A stretch of 64,000 bases of DNA from Rhizobium sp. CB3090 (lineage in GTDB: Bacteria; Pseudomonadota; Alphaproteobacteria; Rhizobiales; Rhizobiaceae): the NCBI RefSeq assembly GCF_029714285.1, contig NZ_CP121662.1:2046001-2110000 (forward strand), written 5' to 3'. Position numbers and translations under genes: made by a program. The first letter of the stretch is position 1. Each line of letters begins with the position of its first letter. Below the pieces are notes generated by a model that worked only from the letters and a program-made list of their open reading frames with translations, was not told the DNA's origin and made no database searches. This document shows positions 8,007-16,330 of the stretch, one piece after another.

Positions 8007-8055
8007 GAGTGGGTGTCCCTTGGTCGGAATCGACTTTGGCGGATGATGCCGCCGT

Positions 8056-9441
8056 CTATGACGAGGCGGTATTTGCTGCAGATGCCGGAGGTTGTTCTTC
8101 GCTCGGAGGAGTGGCTTCCTCGGACATGCCCTCTTGCCGAGCCCCGGTAAAAGCCTCGATCGCCGCCTCCAGTCCGGGCAACGCCCCATCCTCGACAAAG
8201 GTGTTCACCAGTGCCTCCGACAAGGCTTGTCGCGGGATGATTTCTTGACCGGAAGACGAGCCGACTAAGGCCCGCGCAGCATCGGCCTTGGTCTTGAAGA
8301 TGTCGGCCTTCTCCTTCTCGCTCATCTGCTCCAAAGGCGCCCATGTGGCGTAGATCTCGGGATCGCGGGCGCCGGTGGCGGAGCGAATGAGGCATTCGTC
8401 CAGCCGGGACATGGCGGGCGTGAAGTCGAGTTCCTGAATTGCTTGGATGCGGTCGTGATAATTCTTCATGTCGCCATCGCCGGTAGCGTTGAGGCCGGCG
8501 GGGGATTGGCCAAGCAGGCGCGTGACCGGAATATCGGCGGCACCGGAGACGATCTGCATGAAAGCCATGAGGATATCCGTCAGTCCTGCCAGCGGCGCGC
8601 TCTTGCTATCGTACTCTTCCTCACTGTCGAGGATCAGCGTGCCGTTGACGCCCTTGATGGTGTTGGCCAGCGTGTAGCGGCGCAGCACGGCATCCTCGTA
8701 GGCCTGATTACCGATATTGGCCGAAAATTGGGGTACCTTGATAATGTCGATCTTCGCCTCGAAAATGAGACTGGCGATATTGGCTGCCGTGCTGTCGGCA
8801 TTCTTGATGGCATCGAAGGCTGCTGTGAGCACGCTCTCACCCCAGCCGGCCTGCCCAAGCGCTCCGCCAAAATCCTCGTCCGGCGCCATCGCGCCGTTGA
8901 AGATCACCAGTCGCGACGGATGGATGGCAACCTGCGCTCCGTTGACGCCCGTCAGCGTGTAAAACTTCGGCCTGCCATACCATTCCGACGTCGGGTCGCG
9001 CTCGATCTCGCCCGCGGCAAGTTGCCGGCGCGTCAGTACGGTCAGATGCTTCAGCCCGCCTTTGCCGACGCGTTCGGCATCGAGCGGTCGCGAGGGATCG
9101 GCGTCACCCGTGCCGATGAACAAAGCCGCACCGCCGAAGAGCCGCCCTTTCTTAGCGGCTTCCAGCACTTTGCCGCGCAGGTTCAGCCGGCGCTCCTCGG
9201 CCTCGATTGCCCCGATCTGATCGCTCCCGGCCTGCCAGTTGCGCCATTTGCGACAACTGTCCAGCGCCGGGATATCGACGATCTTGCGCGGCAGCCAAGA
9301 GCCGCGATAGGCGGCAATGATTTGTTCGTCGGTCAGGATCGGCTGGGCATAGAAGACCGATGCCGCCTTGTCGCGCTCCGTCCCCATGCGAGACGCAAGG
9401 CTCATCAGCCCATCGCGAACCATCGAGAGTACGTGTCCCAT
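8056..9441 (-). CDS. Phage portal protein (DUF1073 / Acb1-like N domain family)
   Basis: A 461-residue protein of the DUF1073 family. Typical elements are present: SWLPRKIVDIPALDSCRKWR near residues 47-66, KVLEAAKKGRLFGGAALFIG near 91-111, a QAGWGESVL element, and RLLGQSPAGLNATGDGDMKNYHD. The portal is the ring at one capsid vertex through which DNA passes. Databases sometimes call this family anti-CBASS Acb1-like because the viral 2H phosphodiesterase can be fused to it. I see no HxT/HxS pair here, so I read this protein as a plain portal. It lies between the terminase large subunit and protease genes. The tail SEEATPPSEEQPPASAANTASS is disordered. Confidence 0.8.
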   Translation of the reverse strand: MGHVLSMVRDGLMSLASRMGTERDKAASVFYAQPILTDEQIIAAYRGSWLPRKIVDIPALDSCRKWRNWQAGSDQIGAIEAEERRLNLRGKVLEAAKKGRLFGGAALFIGTGDADPSRPLDAERVGKGGLKHLTVLTRRQLAAGEIERDPTSEWYGRPKFYTLTGVNGAQVAIHPSRLVIFNGAMAPDEDFGGALGQAGWGESVLTAAFDAIKNADSTAANIASLIFEAKIDIIKVPQFSANIGNQAYEDAVLRRYTLANTIKGVNGTLILDSEEEYDSKSAPLAGLTDILMAFMQIVSGAADIPVTRLLGQSPAGLNATGDGDMKNYHDRIQAIQELDFTPAMSRLDECLIRSATGARDPEIYATWAPLEQMSEKEKADIFKTKADAARALVGSSSGQEIIPRQALSEALVNTFVEDGALPGLEAAIEAFTGARQEGMSEEATPPSEEQPPASAANTASS

Positions 9442-9490
9442 GGATTATCCTTTGGCATCTATGTGAAGGAGAGACCCTGTTCGCAGGGTC

Positions 9491-11032
9491 CTAGAAATTC
9501 TCAAAGCTGAAGGAGGAACCCAATGCCAGCTCGTTCAGCGCATCGGCAAAGGCATCCACCTGATCGTCGAATTGCGCATTCGGAAAGGCGCAGACCTCAT
9601 CGAGAAACACCTCGTTCCAATCGCCGCGCAATAATTTGACATTTCCAGCCTCCGCCTGCGCGGAAGCCGGCTTGGCGCGCGTCGCCTTGTCACCGGTAAT
9701 GGACAAGGCTTTTACTGGAAAACCGGCAAGCAGCTTGATCTTCGTCTCTGCATCGGCTTTGCCGGCGGCACCGGGGTCCTGCGGCATGCGGATCATCACC
9801 GTCGGCCCGTCCTGCGTCGCCATGTTCTTCAGATTGCGCTCGACCTCCGCCGGCGACCAGCGACCGCGGGTGATGGTCTCCACATAGAAGATGCCGTTGG
9901 CCTGCGCCATGCGCAGACCGACAGTCCAATCCGGCTGGCGACCGGGACGCTCCTTCGAGGCCGCAAAGTCCCAGGCACGGCAGCGCTTCGCGCCTGCCGG
10001 CACGGCATCGACGATTTCGAAATCGCCACGCTGGAACAAGCCGCCCGAGCGTGGCGATGGCCGCTGCTGAAATTGGCCGGCGACAGCGTAGGAGCCGAGC
10101 GGCACCTTGTCCCGCTCCACCACCGCACGCGGAAAGCGTTCGGGAAAGAGCAACTCGCCCTCTTCCCTTCGCGGGTCTTCAAAACCGATCGACGTTCGGC
10201 ATCGGCGCTCCGGCTCGAATTCCATCGGCAGCATCAGATGCTCATAGCCGAGCCCAAGCGCCAGGATCGTGCCGGAGACATCCGCCTCGTGCAATCGCTG
10301 CATAATCACGACAATCGCCGAGCGCTGCGGATCGTTGAGCCGCGTCGGTACAGATTCGCGGAAGGTGCGAATGGTCGACAGACGCTCTGCTTCCGATTCG
10401 GCGCCATCGACCGAATGCGGATCGTCGATGATCACTCGATCGCCACGCCCACCTGTCAGTCTCGAAAATGGCACGCCCTGGCGAAAGCCGGTGCGCGTAT
10501 TGGCAAAGGCCATTTCCCCGGTCCGCGTCAGCTTCACCCGGTCGCCCCAGAGCGTCTGATACCACTCCGAAGCGACGAGGTCGCGCATGCGCCTATTGTC
10601 GCGTTTGGCATAGTGTTCCGAATAGGACGAGCCGAGATAGCGCATCTCCGCCATGCTCTTCGGCCCCCATTCCCAGGCCGGCCAGAAGACTCCGCAGAGC
10701 AGCGACTTCATCGTGCCAGGCGGCACGTTGATCAGCAATCGCGTGATCTCGCCTGACGTCACCGCCTCGAGATGTCGGCAGATGGCATCGATATGCCAAC
10801 CATAGACATAGCCGACCGAAGGCTCGACAACGTGCCAGGCCTCCCGGACAAAACCGACAAGCGACTGACAACGCTCCCGAATGCCCTCGGCATCCTCGGC
10901 AATCTGCCGGGCGAGTTCCGCCCGCTCCGCCTCAGCTTTCCGTCTCGTCTTCTCCTCGCGTATCGCGGCCATCATCGCCGCCGGATCCGGCAAGCGGACC
11001 GAAGAGGGTTTCGAGTGTCGCAAGCTGCTCAT
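9491..11032 (-). CDS. Phage terminase large subunit
   Basis: A 513-residue DNA-packaging motor. Walker A-like segment PPGTMKS at residues 104-110, Walker B VIIDDPHS at about 200-207, a coupling-type motif near IVVIMQRLHEADVSG, and the C-terminal RNase H-like nuclease with AWDFAAS (Asp355) and a late acidic motif in DDQVDAFADALNEL. It cuts concatemeric DNA and drives it into the prohead through the portal. The ATG at 11032 gives a 101-base overlap with the small subunit gene. Two ATG codons at 10970-10975 would shorten the overlap and cannot be excluded. The frame is intact. Confidence 0.85.
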   Translation of the reverse strand: MSSLRHSKPSSVRLPDPAAMMAAIREEKTRRKAEAERAELARQIAEDAEGIRERCQSLVGFVREAWHVVEPSVGYVYGWHIDAICRHLEAVTSGEITRLLINVPPGTMKSLLCGVFWPAWEWGPKSMAEMRYLGSSYSEHYAKRDNRRMRDLVASEWYQTLWGDRVKLTRTGEMAFANTRTGFRQGVPFSRLTGGRGDRVIIDDPHSVDGAESEAERLSTIRTFRESVPTRLNDPQRSAIVVIMQRLHEADVSGTILALGLGYEHLMLPMEFEPERRCRTSIGFEDPRREEGELLFPERFPRAVVERDKVPLGSYAVAGQFQQRPSPRSGGLFQRGDFEIVDAVPAGAKRCRAWDFAASKERPGRQPDWTVGLRMAQANGIFYVETITRGRWSPAEVERNLKNMATQDGPTVMIRMPQDPGAAGKADAETKIKLLAGFPVKALSITGDKATRAKPASAQAEAGNVKLLRGDWNEVFLDEVCAFPNAQFDDQVDAFADALNELALGSSFSFENF

Positions 11033-11279
11033 CCGTAGCGTTGGTTAAATCGATCGTGAAACTCTGGCCGCTTTTGGCGCCGCTACTCTGGCGTTCGCTC
11101 GGTTTCTGGTGAACATAGGATGCGGCGATCTTCGCCATTTCATCCCGCCGCTTCTGATCCGCCTCGTCATCGCGCATGACTTTGAGCATATAGTCGAGCG
11201 GCGTATCGCCGCCGGACGCGGTTTTTCGCCGGCGCGTACGCGGCTTGCGCGGCACGACAGGCTTGTCGGCAGTGGACAT
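10932..11279 (-). CDS. Putative terminase small subunit
   Basis: A 115-residue protein starting MSTADKPVVPRKPRTRRRKT, very basic at the N-terminus, then GDTPLDYMLKVMRDDEADQKRRDEMAKIAASYVHQKPSERQ, a helical DNA-binding type segment seen in small terminase or terminase-like packaging proteins, and an acidic end. The start at 11279 was chosen over the open upstream ATG at 11393 because the family usually begins just before the basic region. It precedes and overlaps the large subunit gene, as terS genes do. It should recognise phage DNA for packaging. Confidence 0.65.
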   Translation of the reverse strand: MSTADKPVVPRKPRTRRRKTASGGDTPLDYMLKVMRDDEADQKRRDEMAKIAASYVHQKPSERQSSGAKSGQSFTIDLTNATDEQLATLETLFGPLAGSGGDDGRDTRGEDETES

Positions 11280-11572
11280 GCTTTGGAATTCCGATGGAAC
11301 GTTGAAAGGAAACAAGCGGCCGATAGTCGAGCCGCTTGCGGTCAACAGTGCGTCGCTGCAACTGTTCTCATCATGCCAAAACCAATACCCCAATTCGGCG
11401 CAGTTGGCGACACCCTTGATCGATAAGGCGGCTGCAAGGATTGCGAAATCTTTGATGATATCACAGATAATTACTTGAAATTACACTCGAATATCACACT
11501 TTATTGTCCGACGATCAGAGCAAAGTTGCTTCCTTTTCCCTCTCAAAGGGCTTCAGCGCCAGACAAAACGAA

Positions 11573-12280
11573 ATGACCAACAAACAGCCCGATCAAAATC
11601 ATGCGAAGATCGCCGCGGCTCGGGATTTCATCTCTGCCAATCTCCCCATCGCGCTTGTCCCTTCAATTCCAGAGATTCGCCTGTATAAGGCCGGACCGCA
11701 AAGCGGCTTGTGGCGGCTTGCCGAGCAGGATCAGGAATTTGGCTCACCCTACTGGGCGCATCATTGGGGTGGAGGATTGGTGCTGGCGCGATATCTTCTC
11801 GATCGGCCTGACGCCGCTGCCGGCCGCCGCGTACTCGATCTCGGCGCAGGCTCCGGCATTGTCGGCATAGCAGCGGCAAAGGCGGGTGCGGCGGAGGTGA
11901 TTGCTGCCGACGTGGATCCCTATGCTATCGCAGCAATAGGGCTGAATGCTGCCGTCAATGGGGTGACAATTTTGCCTGTTCTCACCGACCTGACGAAAGG
12001 CGAGCCTCCCGCTACGGACATCGTCTGCGTCGGCGATCTCTTTTATGAAACCGCGCTTGCCAAGCGTGTTACGGCATTTCTTGACCTTTGCCTGGCAAGA
12101 GGTATCGAGATCCTGATCGGAGACCCTTGGCGTGCCCACCTTCCGCAATCGCGGCTGCGGCTGCTGGCGGAATATGTTGTGCCGGATTTTGGCGCCGCCA
12201 CCAGCTCGAGGCCGAGTGCGGTCTTTGCGTTTGAACGCAAAACGCCCCGGCAAAGCCGAGGCGATGAAGATCAATCCTGA
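11573..12280 (+). CDS. SAM-dependent methyltransferase (ETFB lysine MTase-like)
   Basis: A 235-residue class I methyltransferase. Motif I VLDLGAGSGIVGIAAAKAGA at about residues 88-107, acidic motif II AADVDPYA, motif IV-like VCVGDLFYE. Upstream, PYWAHHWGGGLVLARYL is typical of the PrmA-like group that includes the electron transfer flavoprotein beta-subunit lysine methyltransferase, for which an Agrobacterium enzyme is known. Substrate cannot be read from sequence; ribosomal L11 or another protein is possible. It lies on the plus strand inside the otherwise minus-strand prophage operon and reads as a host-type gene. The start ATG at 11573 was preferred to an upstream TTG at 11504. Confidence 0.7.
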   Translation: MTNKQPDQNHAKIAAARDFISANLPIALVPSIPEIRLYKAGPQSGLWRLAEQDQEFGSPYWAHHWGGGLVLARYLLDRPDAAAGRRVLDLGAGSGIVGIAAAKAGAAEVIAADVDPYAIAAIGLNAAVNGVTILPVLTDLTKGEPPATDIVCVGDLFYETALAKRVTAFLDLCLARGIEILIGDPWRAHLPQSRLRLLAEYVVPDFGAATSSRPSAVFAFERKTPRQSRGDEDQS

Positions 12281-12319
12281 CGACGAAGTCCTGGGTTTGA
12301 ACCAGGGCCGATAGTGAAC

Positions 12320-12988
12320 CTAAGCTTTCATCTTTGCACGCCGCCGGTTCTCTCGCTCCAGCCGTTTTGCCAACGCCGCCAGCTCGGGGCTCGCCGCATC
12401 GAACACCGGCTTTGAATCTTCCGGCAGCCAATGCGTCTCGTGCTTTACGGGCGGAGTTTTCACTCGCTCAAAACCCCCTGCCGAATTCGGCATCATCGGC
12501 GATATGCGCGACCAATCGGGCTCCTGCAACGAGGGCGAAATCGTGAGCAGTGCATTGGCAACGTTTTGAAATTCGCTCTGAATGCGCCGTTCCGCCGTTC
12601 GTCTCACCCGGCCGGTCCTCCCGCAGAAATCACGGAAAGAACCGACAATGTGAGGCGCGGCAAGACAGACTGACCACCGGGAAAGCAGGATGCGGCGCTC
12701 CTGGTCTCTGACATGGATCAGCAACCAATCCTGCAGCACTTCTTCCGCGCGGCTGATAGCCGCTGCATTCGGACGATAACGGATGCGGGTATCTGCATGA
12801 TCGGTCGGTCCGGGGAGAACATCCGGCCAAAGCGTGCGCACCCGATCCGGGCGCACGCCGCGCACATCGAGATGAATCATCGTGTCGGCAGCTTCGACGA
12901 AGCGGGCACGAACGATGACGCTTAGATCGGCGATCTCGGCCGCGCGTTCGGAAAGATCGTCAAACTGCAAGGCGCTGTGGTGCATCAA
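12320..12988 (-). CDS. Phage-associated protein of unknown function (DUF6362-like)
   Basis: A 222-residue protein. Its first half contains ERAAEIADLSVIVRARFVEAADTMIHLDVRGVRPDRVRTLWPDV, then RAEEVLQDWLLIHVRDQERRILLSRW, and FCGRTGRVRRTAERR, a basic helical part. The layout recalls proteins annotated DUF6362 in prophages of alphaproteobacteria, where they lie upstream of terminase genes. No enzymatic motif is seen. A helix-turn-helix like role is conceivable because of the late basic helix. It overlaps the upstream gene by 29 bases and converges with the methyltransferase gene. Confidence 0.5.
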   Translation of the reverse strand: MMHHSALQFDDLSERAAEIADLSVIVRARFVEAADTMIHLDVRGVRPDRVRTLWPDVLPGPTDHADTRIRYRPNAAAISRAEEVLQDWLLIHVRDQERRILLSRWSVCLAAPHIVGSFRDFCGRTGRVRRTAERRIQSEFQNVANALLTISPSLQEPDWSRISPMMPNSAGGFERVKTPPVKHETHWLPEDSKPVFDAASPELAALAKRLERENRRRAKMKA

Positions 12989-13382
12989 GTCGCTTCTCCA
13001 ATTCCCGATAGATCAAAATCCGAAGCGTGGCACGCACCGGCCATGGGCGCCGTGCCACTGCGTCGGCGCGCAAAGCGCCAAGCGCGATATCGTCGAAGGC
13101 GGCCAGCAGATCACCGGGCCGATGCAGCGCCCAATCCTGGCGCTGGACCAGGATATCGGAAACGGCTCCGATCGTGTCCGACCATAGTTCATCGCGGTTG
13201 TTGCCGGTCTGGCGAATGCAGCGCAATACGAAGACCAGATGTCCATCGCCGTGCTGCCCTCGAATTTCCTGCATCGTGCCGCGGGCGTGGCTTTGCGCCG
13301 GCGCACGGCGGCGATGAACAGGCACGAGCTTGATGCCGAGGCCGTCAAGAAGAGTGTCAAGCCTGCCTTTGCTCATGAGCAT
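12960..13382 (-). CDS. Phage protein of unknown function
   Basis: A 140-residue protein. The N-terminal part (KLVPVHRRRAPAQSHARGTMQEIRG) is basic. The centre (GHLVFVLRCIRQTGNNRDELWSDTIGAVSDILVQR) and the end (VRATLRILIYRELEKRLD) look like helices of a folded domain. It overlaps the next gene by 29 bases and follows a small gene on the same strand, so it belongs to the prophage operon. I recognise no family. Since it lies between regulator and packaging genes, a role in DNA metabolism is a guess only. Confidence 0.5.
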   Translation of the reverse strand: MLMSKGRLDTLLDGLGIKLVPVHRRRAPAQSHARGTMQEIRGQHGDGHLVFVLRCIRQTGNNRDELWSDTIGAVSDILVQRQDWALHRPGDLLAAFDDIALGALRADAVARRPWPVRATLRILIYRELEKRLDAPQRLAV

Positions 13383-13434
13383 GTCGCCTCCCCTCCAGAA
13401 GAAAAAATGAATGCAATCAATGGCGACCGCTTAA

Positions 13435-13725
13435 TCACGCGACCTTTCCGTTCACTGCACCGGCGTCGGCAAATGGATGCCTCGGCTTGAACAGGGCTTC
13501 CGCCTTTGACATCACCTCCACTCGCGCCCCGTCGCGCAGCATCGGCGTATTGAGATAGGCAACCATCGCTTCGCCGGCCGCCGCCTTGGCCGCATCCTGG
13601 GTCGGGAAGACGATAGGCTCGCCGCGATGATTCCGAAGGACTTCGTTCGTGGCGCGGTGGACCTTGCGGATCCAGCCGAGATGACCTCCGGCGACAGCTT
13701 CGGTACCGATTTGAAATTCATTCAT
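13435..13725 (-). CDS. Small phage protein of unknown function
   Basis: A 96-residue protein, MNEFQIGTEAVAGGHLGWIRKVHR at the start, then a strand-rich middle (PIVFPTQDAAKAAAGEAMVAYLN) that resembles small DUF-type proteins in which phage or plasmid coding regions use a beta-hairpin plus a helix. The start at 13725 is preceded by a GGAGG ribosome site. It belongs to the minus-strand prophage genes between the immunity region and the packaging genes. No function can be read. Confidence 0.55.
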   Translation of the reverse strand: MNEFQIGTEAVAGGHLGWIRKVHRATNEVLRNHRGEPIVFPTQDAAKAAAGEAMVAYLNTPMLRDGARVEVMSKAEALFKPRHPFADAGAVNGKVA

Positions 13726-13814
13726 GGAAACCTCCTCTGGCCAGTTCGGACCAGGTCTTCGAATTAAGTTTTTGAAATTGGTTCAACGCCTGGCAGCAAG
13801 CCGCTTGCGCCGTG

Positions 13815-14057
13815 TCAGCGAGCGCGAAATCTCGAGCGCAACCAAGGTCCTCGAAGCCTGCTTCGATTAGGCTCTGACTGAAATTCGTCCTTGATCATCC
13901 GGAAGTGAACCAGATCCCCCTCCGGAGCGCCGCTGGCGTCATCCTCCGAACCGGCAAGCCTCGAAGACGAAATGATCGGCTCGAGAGCAGCAAGAACACA
14001 GAGGAAGAAAAGCGCAGCGCCGAGACAGGCAAGAAGACCTTGAATCATCTCGCTCAT
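13815..14057 (-). CDS. Small single-pass membrane protein, unknown
   Basis: An 80-residue protein with one strong transmembrane helix near residues 6-29 (GLLACLGAALFFLCVLAALEPI) and a polar, basic C-terminal tail. Its ATG overlaps the stop of the upstream zinc-ribbon gene (ATGA at 14054-14057), so the two are probably translationally coupled. It lies close to the repressor on the late/minus side. A membrane protein in this place could act in superinfection exclusion, but nothing in the sequence proves that. Confidence 0.5.
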   Translation of the reverse strand: MSEMIQGLLACLGAALFFLCVLAALEPIISSSRLAGSEDDASGAPEGDLVHFRMIKDEFQSEPNRSRLRGPWLRSRFRAR

Positions 14058-14260
14058 ATCGTTTTCTCCGCACCGGGCTCGCTCCCGATCGAACCAGGAT
14101 CAGATATTTCCGTTGGCTCGACATGCTCATCGCAAGTCTCACAATGCCGCTCGATCACCTCCCCGATCGACAATGTCCGGCCGCAGCCGGGGCAGCCCCA
14201 GAAGAAGTCGAAATAACGTGAGCTCAAACCCACCCTTGTGCCCTTCCTAGTCGAGATCAT
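14054..14260 (-). CDS. Small zinc-ribbon protein, phage-associated
   Basis: A 68-residue protein with two cysteine pairs, CPGC and CETC (in GCPGCGRTLSIGEVIERHCETCDEH), about 18 residues apart, typical of a small zinc ribbon. I chose the ATG at 14260, which has a GGGGAG ribosome site eight bases upstream, over an upstream ATG at 14281. It is transcribed away from the repressor gene. The 160-base gap between the two starts carries two operator-like palindromes, so it is likely to be repressed by the S24 protein. Its partner (nucleic acid or protein) is unknown. Confidence 0.55.
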   Translation of the reverse strand: MISTRKGTRVGLSSRYFDFFWGCPGCGRTLSIGEVIERHCETCDEHVEPTEISDPGSIGSEPGAEKTI

Positions 14261-14348
14261 ACGATCACTCCCCAAAATCATTCTTCGCCGGACGATCTTC
14301 GCCCCAGCACTTCAGCCTGCAGCGAATTTCACTGCCGACATCTTGATA

Positions 14349-14396
14349 GACACAAAATATGTTGTTATTAATGTCGATGTCAACATGATTTATGTT
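14349..14396. promoter_or_regulatory. Two operator-like palindromes (left of repressor)
   Basis: Two 15-base sites fit NACAYRNNNYRTGTT: 14349-14363 (gacacaaaatatgtt) and 14382-14396 (aacatgatttatgtt). Centres are 33 bases apart, about three helical turns. They lie between the divergent zinc-ribbon gene and the repressor gene. A third and fourth copy lie on the other side of the repressor gene. Likely operators of the S24 repressor. Confidence 0.6.
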
Positions 14397-14419
14397 AATT
14401 ATTTTGCGAGTGTTGGATC

Positions 14420-15211
14420 ATGCAGAAATCCATGGGCGAACGACTGAAGGCGGCGCGCGAAGCCGCAAATTATCCCTCGGCGACAAAGGCGGCGGAGGCG
14501 CTTGGCATCGGCTTATCCACCTACCGAGCGCACGAAAACGGCCAGAACGAATTCGGCCCCGAGATTGCCGACCGCTATGCCAAGAAGTTCGGCACCACAG
14601 CCGGCTATCTCCTGACCGGTGAAGGGCCAAGGAAAGTGGAGCGGCCGGGGCCGCGTATGGTGGTCACCTCCTTCGATCCCGATGAACAATACAATGAAGG
14701 GTTTGCCGAAGGTGGCGAGGACTTCAGCTACAGTCGGGAACATTGGCAACCGAAGATCGAAGGCGCGACGCCGGAGGTGGACGTCAAACTCGGCGCCGGC
14801 AGCGGCATTGTCGGCGAAGTCATCAACCTGCCTGTTGGAGCAGGCAATGTCGCCGGCCATAAGATCGTCGCGGAATGGCTGATTCCTTCGGGCTATTTGC
14901 GCAACGAGGCAAAGGCATCGCCGAACCACACCATCATCATGGAAGTGATCGGTGATTCCATGCAGCCCACCTACATGCCCGGCGACCGCGTCGTCGTCGA
15001 TCTCTCACAGAACCAGATGGCGACCGATACGGTCTATGCCATCAGCGACGGCTATTCAGAGCCACAGATCAAGCGCCTTCAGCGTGTTCCCTTCACCCAG
15101 CCCAGTCAGGTGAAGATCATTTCCGACAATCCCGCGCTTGAAACCTTCACAGTGGAGTTGGCGCGGCTGACGATCATCGGGCGCATCTGCGGGCATATCG
15201 CAAGAAAATAA
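14420..15211 (+). CDS. Phage repressor, Xre HTH plus S24 peptidase (LexA/CI-like)
   Basis: A 263-residue regulator. Residues 4-60 form a helix-turn-helix of Xre type (RLKAAREAANYPSATKAAEALGIGLSTYRAHENG). Residues about 145-255 form the LexA/CI S24 domain with nucleophile Ser180 in GDSMQPTYMPGD and the expected general base Lys218 in PQIKRLQR. Such proteins bind operators as dimers, hold phage lytic genes silent and cleave themselves after RecA activation. The gene lies between two pairs of similar palindromes, like an immunity region, and should silence both the minus-strand and plus-strand units. Self-cleavage residues are intact, so it may still be SOS responsive. Confidence 0.85.
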   Translation: MQKSMGERLKAAREAANYPSATKAAEALGIGLSTYRAHENGQNEFGPEIADRYAKKFGTTAGYLLTGEGPRKVERPGPRMVVTSFDPDEQYNEGFAEGGEDFSYSREHWQPKIEGATPEVDVKLGAGSGIVGEVINLPVGAGNVAGHKIVAEWLIPSGYLRNEAKASPNHTIIMEVIGDSMQPTYMPGDRVVVDLSQNQMATDTVYAISDGYSEPQIKRLQRVPFTQPSQVKIISDNPALETFTVELARLTIIGRICGHIARK

Positions 15212-15294
15212 AACCGCCCCCTCTTCCTTGCCCTATCAGCCATTCAGTTCAAGCCTGGACTGGACACAAAGGCTATGCTTGGCTGAATTCATTA

Positions 15295-15339
15295 AACATG
15301 CATCGTGTTTAAATGCAATCGTAACACACAAATCATGTT
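15295..15339. promoter_or_regulatory. Two operator-like palindromes (right of repressor)
   Basis: 15295-15309 (aacatgcatcgtgtt) and 15325-15339 (cacacaaatcatgtt) fit the same NACAYRNNNYRTGTT pattern as the pair at 14349-14396. Centres are 30 bases apart. A TTGACA hexamer at 15338-15343 overlaps the second site, so a bound repressor could block a rightward promoter for the plus-strand early genes. Confidence 0.55.
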
Positions 15340-15497
15340 GACACACATCATGCCATATGACAGCTTGCCTTTTGCGAGCCGATCGGCCGAGACGGAATGA
15401 GCCCACGCAAGTCCAGAGATCTTGCGTGAAGTCAGCGAAACCGGATCGGCAGCCGGATGAAGATAAATACTGCAGCCGCTGGGTGCAGAAAGGGAAG

Positions 15498-15839
15498 ATG
15501 CCGTTCATGCCTGCGAGATCCGATGTCATGACTACCGCCTGGATGCTCTATCGCCGCGACACGCGGTTGCGCCGGCCTTCGACCGCGGCCGCCCGGCGTA
15601 GATGGTTCGCCCGCGCCCTCTCGACGGCTTGGACATGGGAACGCCAACAAGCAACCGATGCGACCAAAACCGAAGCCCAGAGTCGCGCCGAGCGAATTGC
15701 AAATTTGAGACTGGAACTGCTGCGCATCGACGCCCGGCCATTTGGAATGTCGATTGCCAGGGATCGGGCGATGCTGACGGAAGAGATTCTTCACCTGTCG
15801 GCCACATCACTTGCGTCCATTGCGCAAATGGCCGCTTGA
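15498..15839 (+). CDS. Phage early-region protein of unknown function
   Basis: A 113-residue basic protein beginning MPFMPARSDVMTTAWMLYRRD. The ATG at 15498 has a clear GAAAGGGA ribosome site; an ATG at 15528 is an alternative. The middle is Arg/Ala-rich and helical (ARALSTAWTWERQQATDATKTEAQSRAERIANLRLELLRIDARPF). It is the first gene to the right of the repressor, and its stop overlaps the start of the next gene (TGATG). The role is unknown. Position suggests early lytic or DNA-binding function. Confidence 0.5.
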   Translation: MPFMPARSDVMTTAWMLYRRDTRLRRPSTAAARRRWFARALSTAWTWERQQATDATKTEAQSRAERIANLRLELLRIDARPFGMSIARDRAMLTEEILHLSATSLASIAQMAA

Positions 15840-16219
15840 TGTCCGCTGACGTTTTCTCCTGTGAATATTCATTCGATGAACTCACCATTAACCTCTGCGA
15901 TCGTTGGGAGACGGGCCTCCTCCTCTACGGCCGCGCCGAATTGACATCGGCGGGAGATGGCTATGACGGCGAGTTTTACGTCTCGGCGATCCGATTGGAT
16001 GGTGGCGCGCGATTGCCGCGACCGCATCCCCTCGGCAACGCGGGCGGTTTCGAGGCCGAGCTGTTCCGCCGCATCGCAGCGGTGATCGAAAACGACAGGA
16101 CACCCGCCGGTCGCCACGCCGCCGAGCTGTTTGCCGATCAACTGGAACAGTCTAAGGAGACCGATTGCGATATAGTTCGCGAAATCGAACAGGAAAGGAG
16201 ATTGGAGCCGATGGCTTGA
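15839..16219 (+). CDS. Phage early-region protein of unknown function
   Basis: A 126-residue acidic protein that starts MSADVFSCEYSFDELTINLCDRWETG and is rich in aromatic and Gly residues in the first half (GDGYDGEFYVSAIRLDG), with a helical second half (EAELFRRIAAVIENDRTPAGRHAAELFADQLEQ). It starts one base into the stop of the upstream gene, so the two are coupled. Similar short early proteins are common in rhizobial prophages, and I do not know a function. It is the last clear prophage gene on this side, apart from a methyltransferase fragment near 17.5 kb. Confidence 0.5.
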   Translation: MSADVFSCEYSFDELTINLCDRWETGLLLYGRAELTSAGDGYDGEFYVSAIRLDGGARLPRPHPLGNAGGFEAELFRRIAAVIENDRTPAGRHAAELFADQLEQSKETDCDIVREIEQERRLEPMA

Positions 16220-16330
16220 TATCCCTGCCGATTCCCCCTTGAAGCAAAATGCGGATTAACAACCTGAACTTCCGTTAGTGCGAGGCGGAGAAGCCGTTAT
16301 CCTCACGACCGGCGCTGCAGCCGATCCGGC

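Noticed and set aside
8056..9441. An anti-CBASS nuclease (Acb1)
   Set aside because: Databases use the name for this family, but I see no paired HxT/HxS motifs of the 2H phosphodiesterase. The portal reading fits length and position.
2089..16219. A gene transfer agent instead of a prophage
   Set aside because: The gene set (DUF1073 portal, DUF2213, DUF2184 capsid, S24 repressor with operators) is unlike the RcGTA cluster, and the repressor region indicates a temperate phage.
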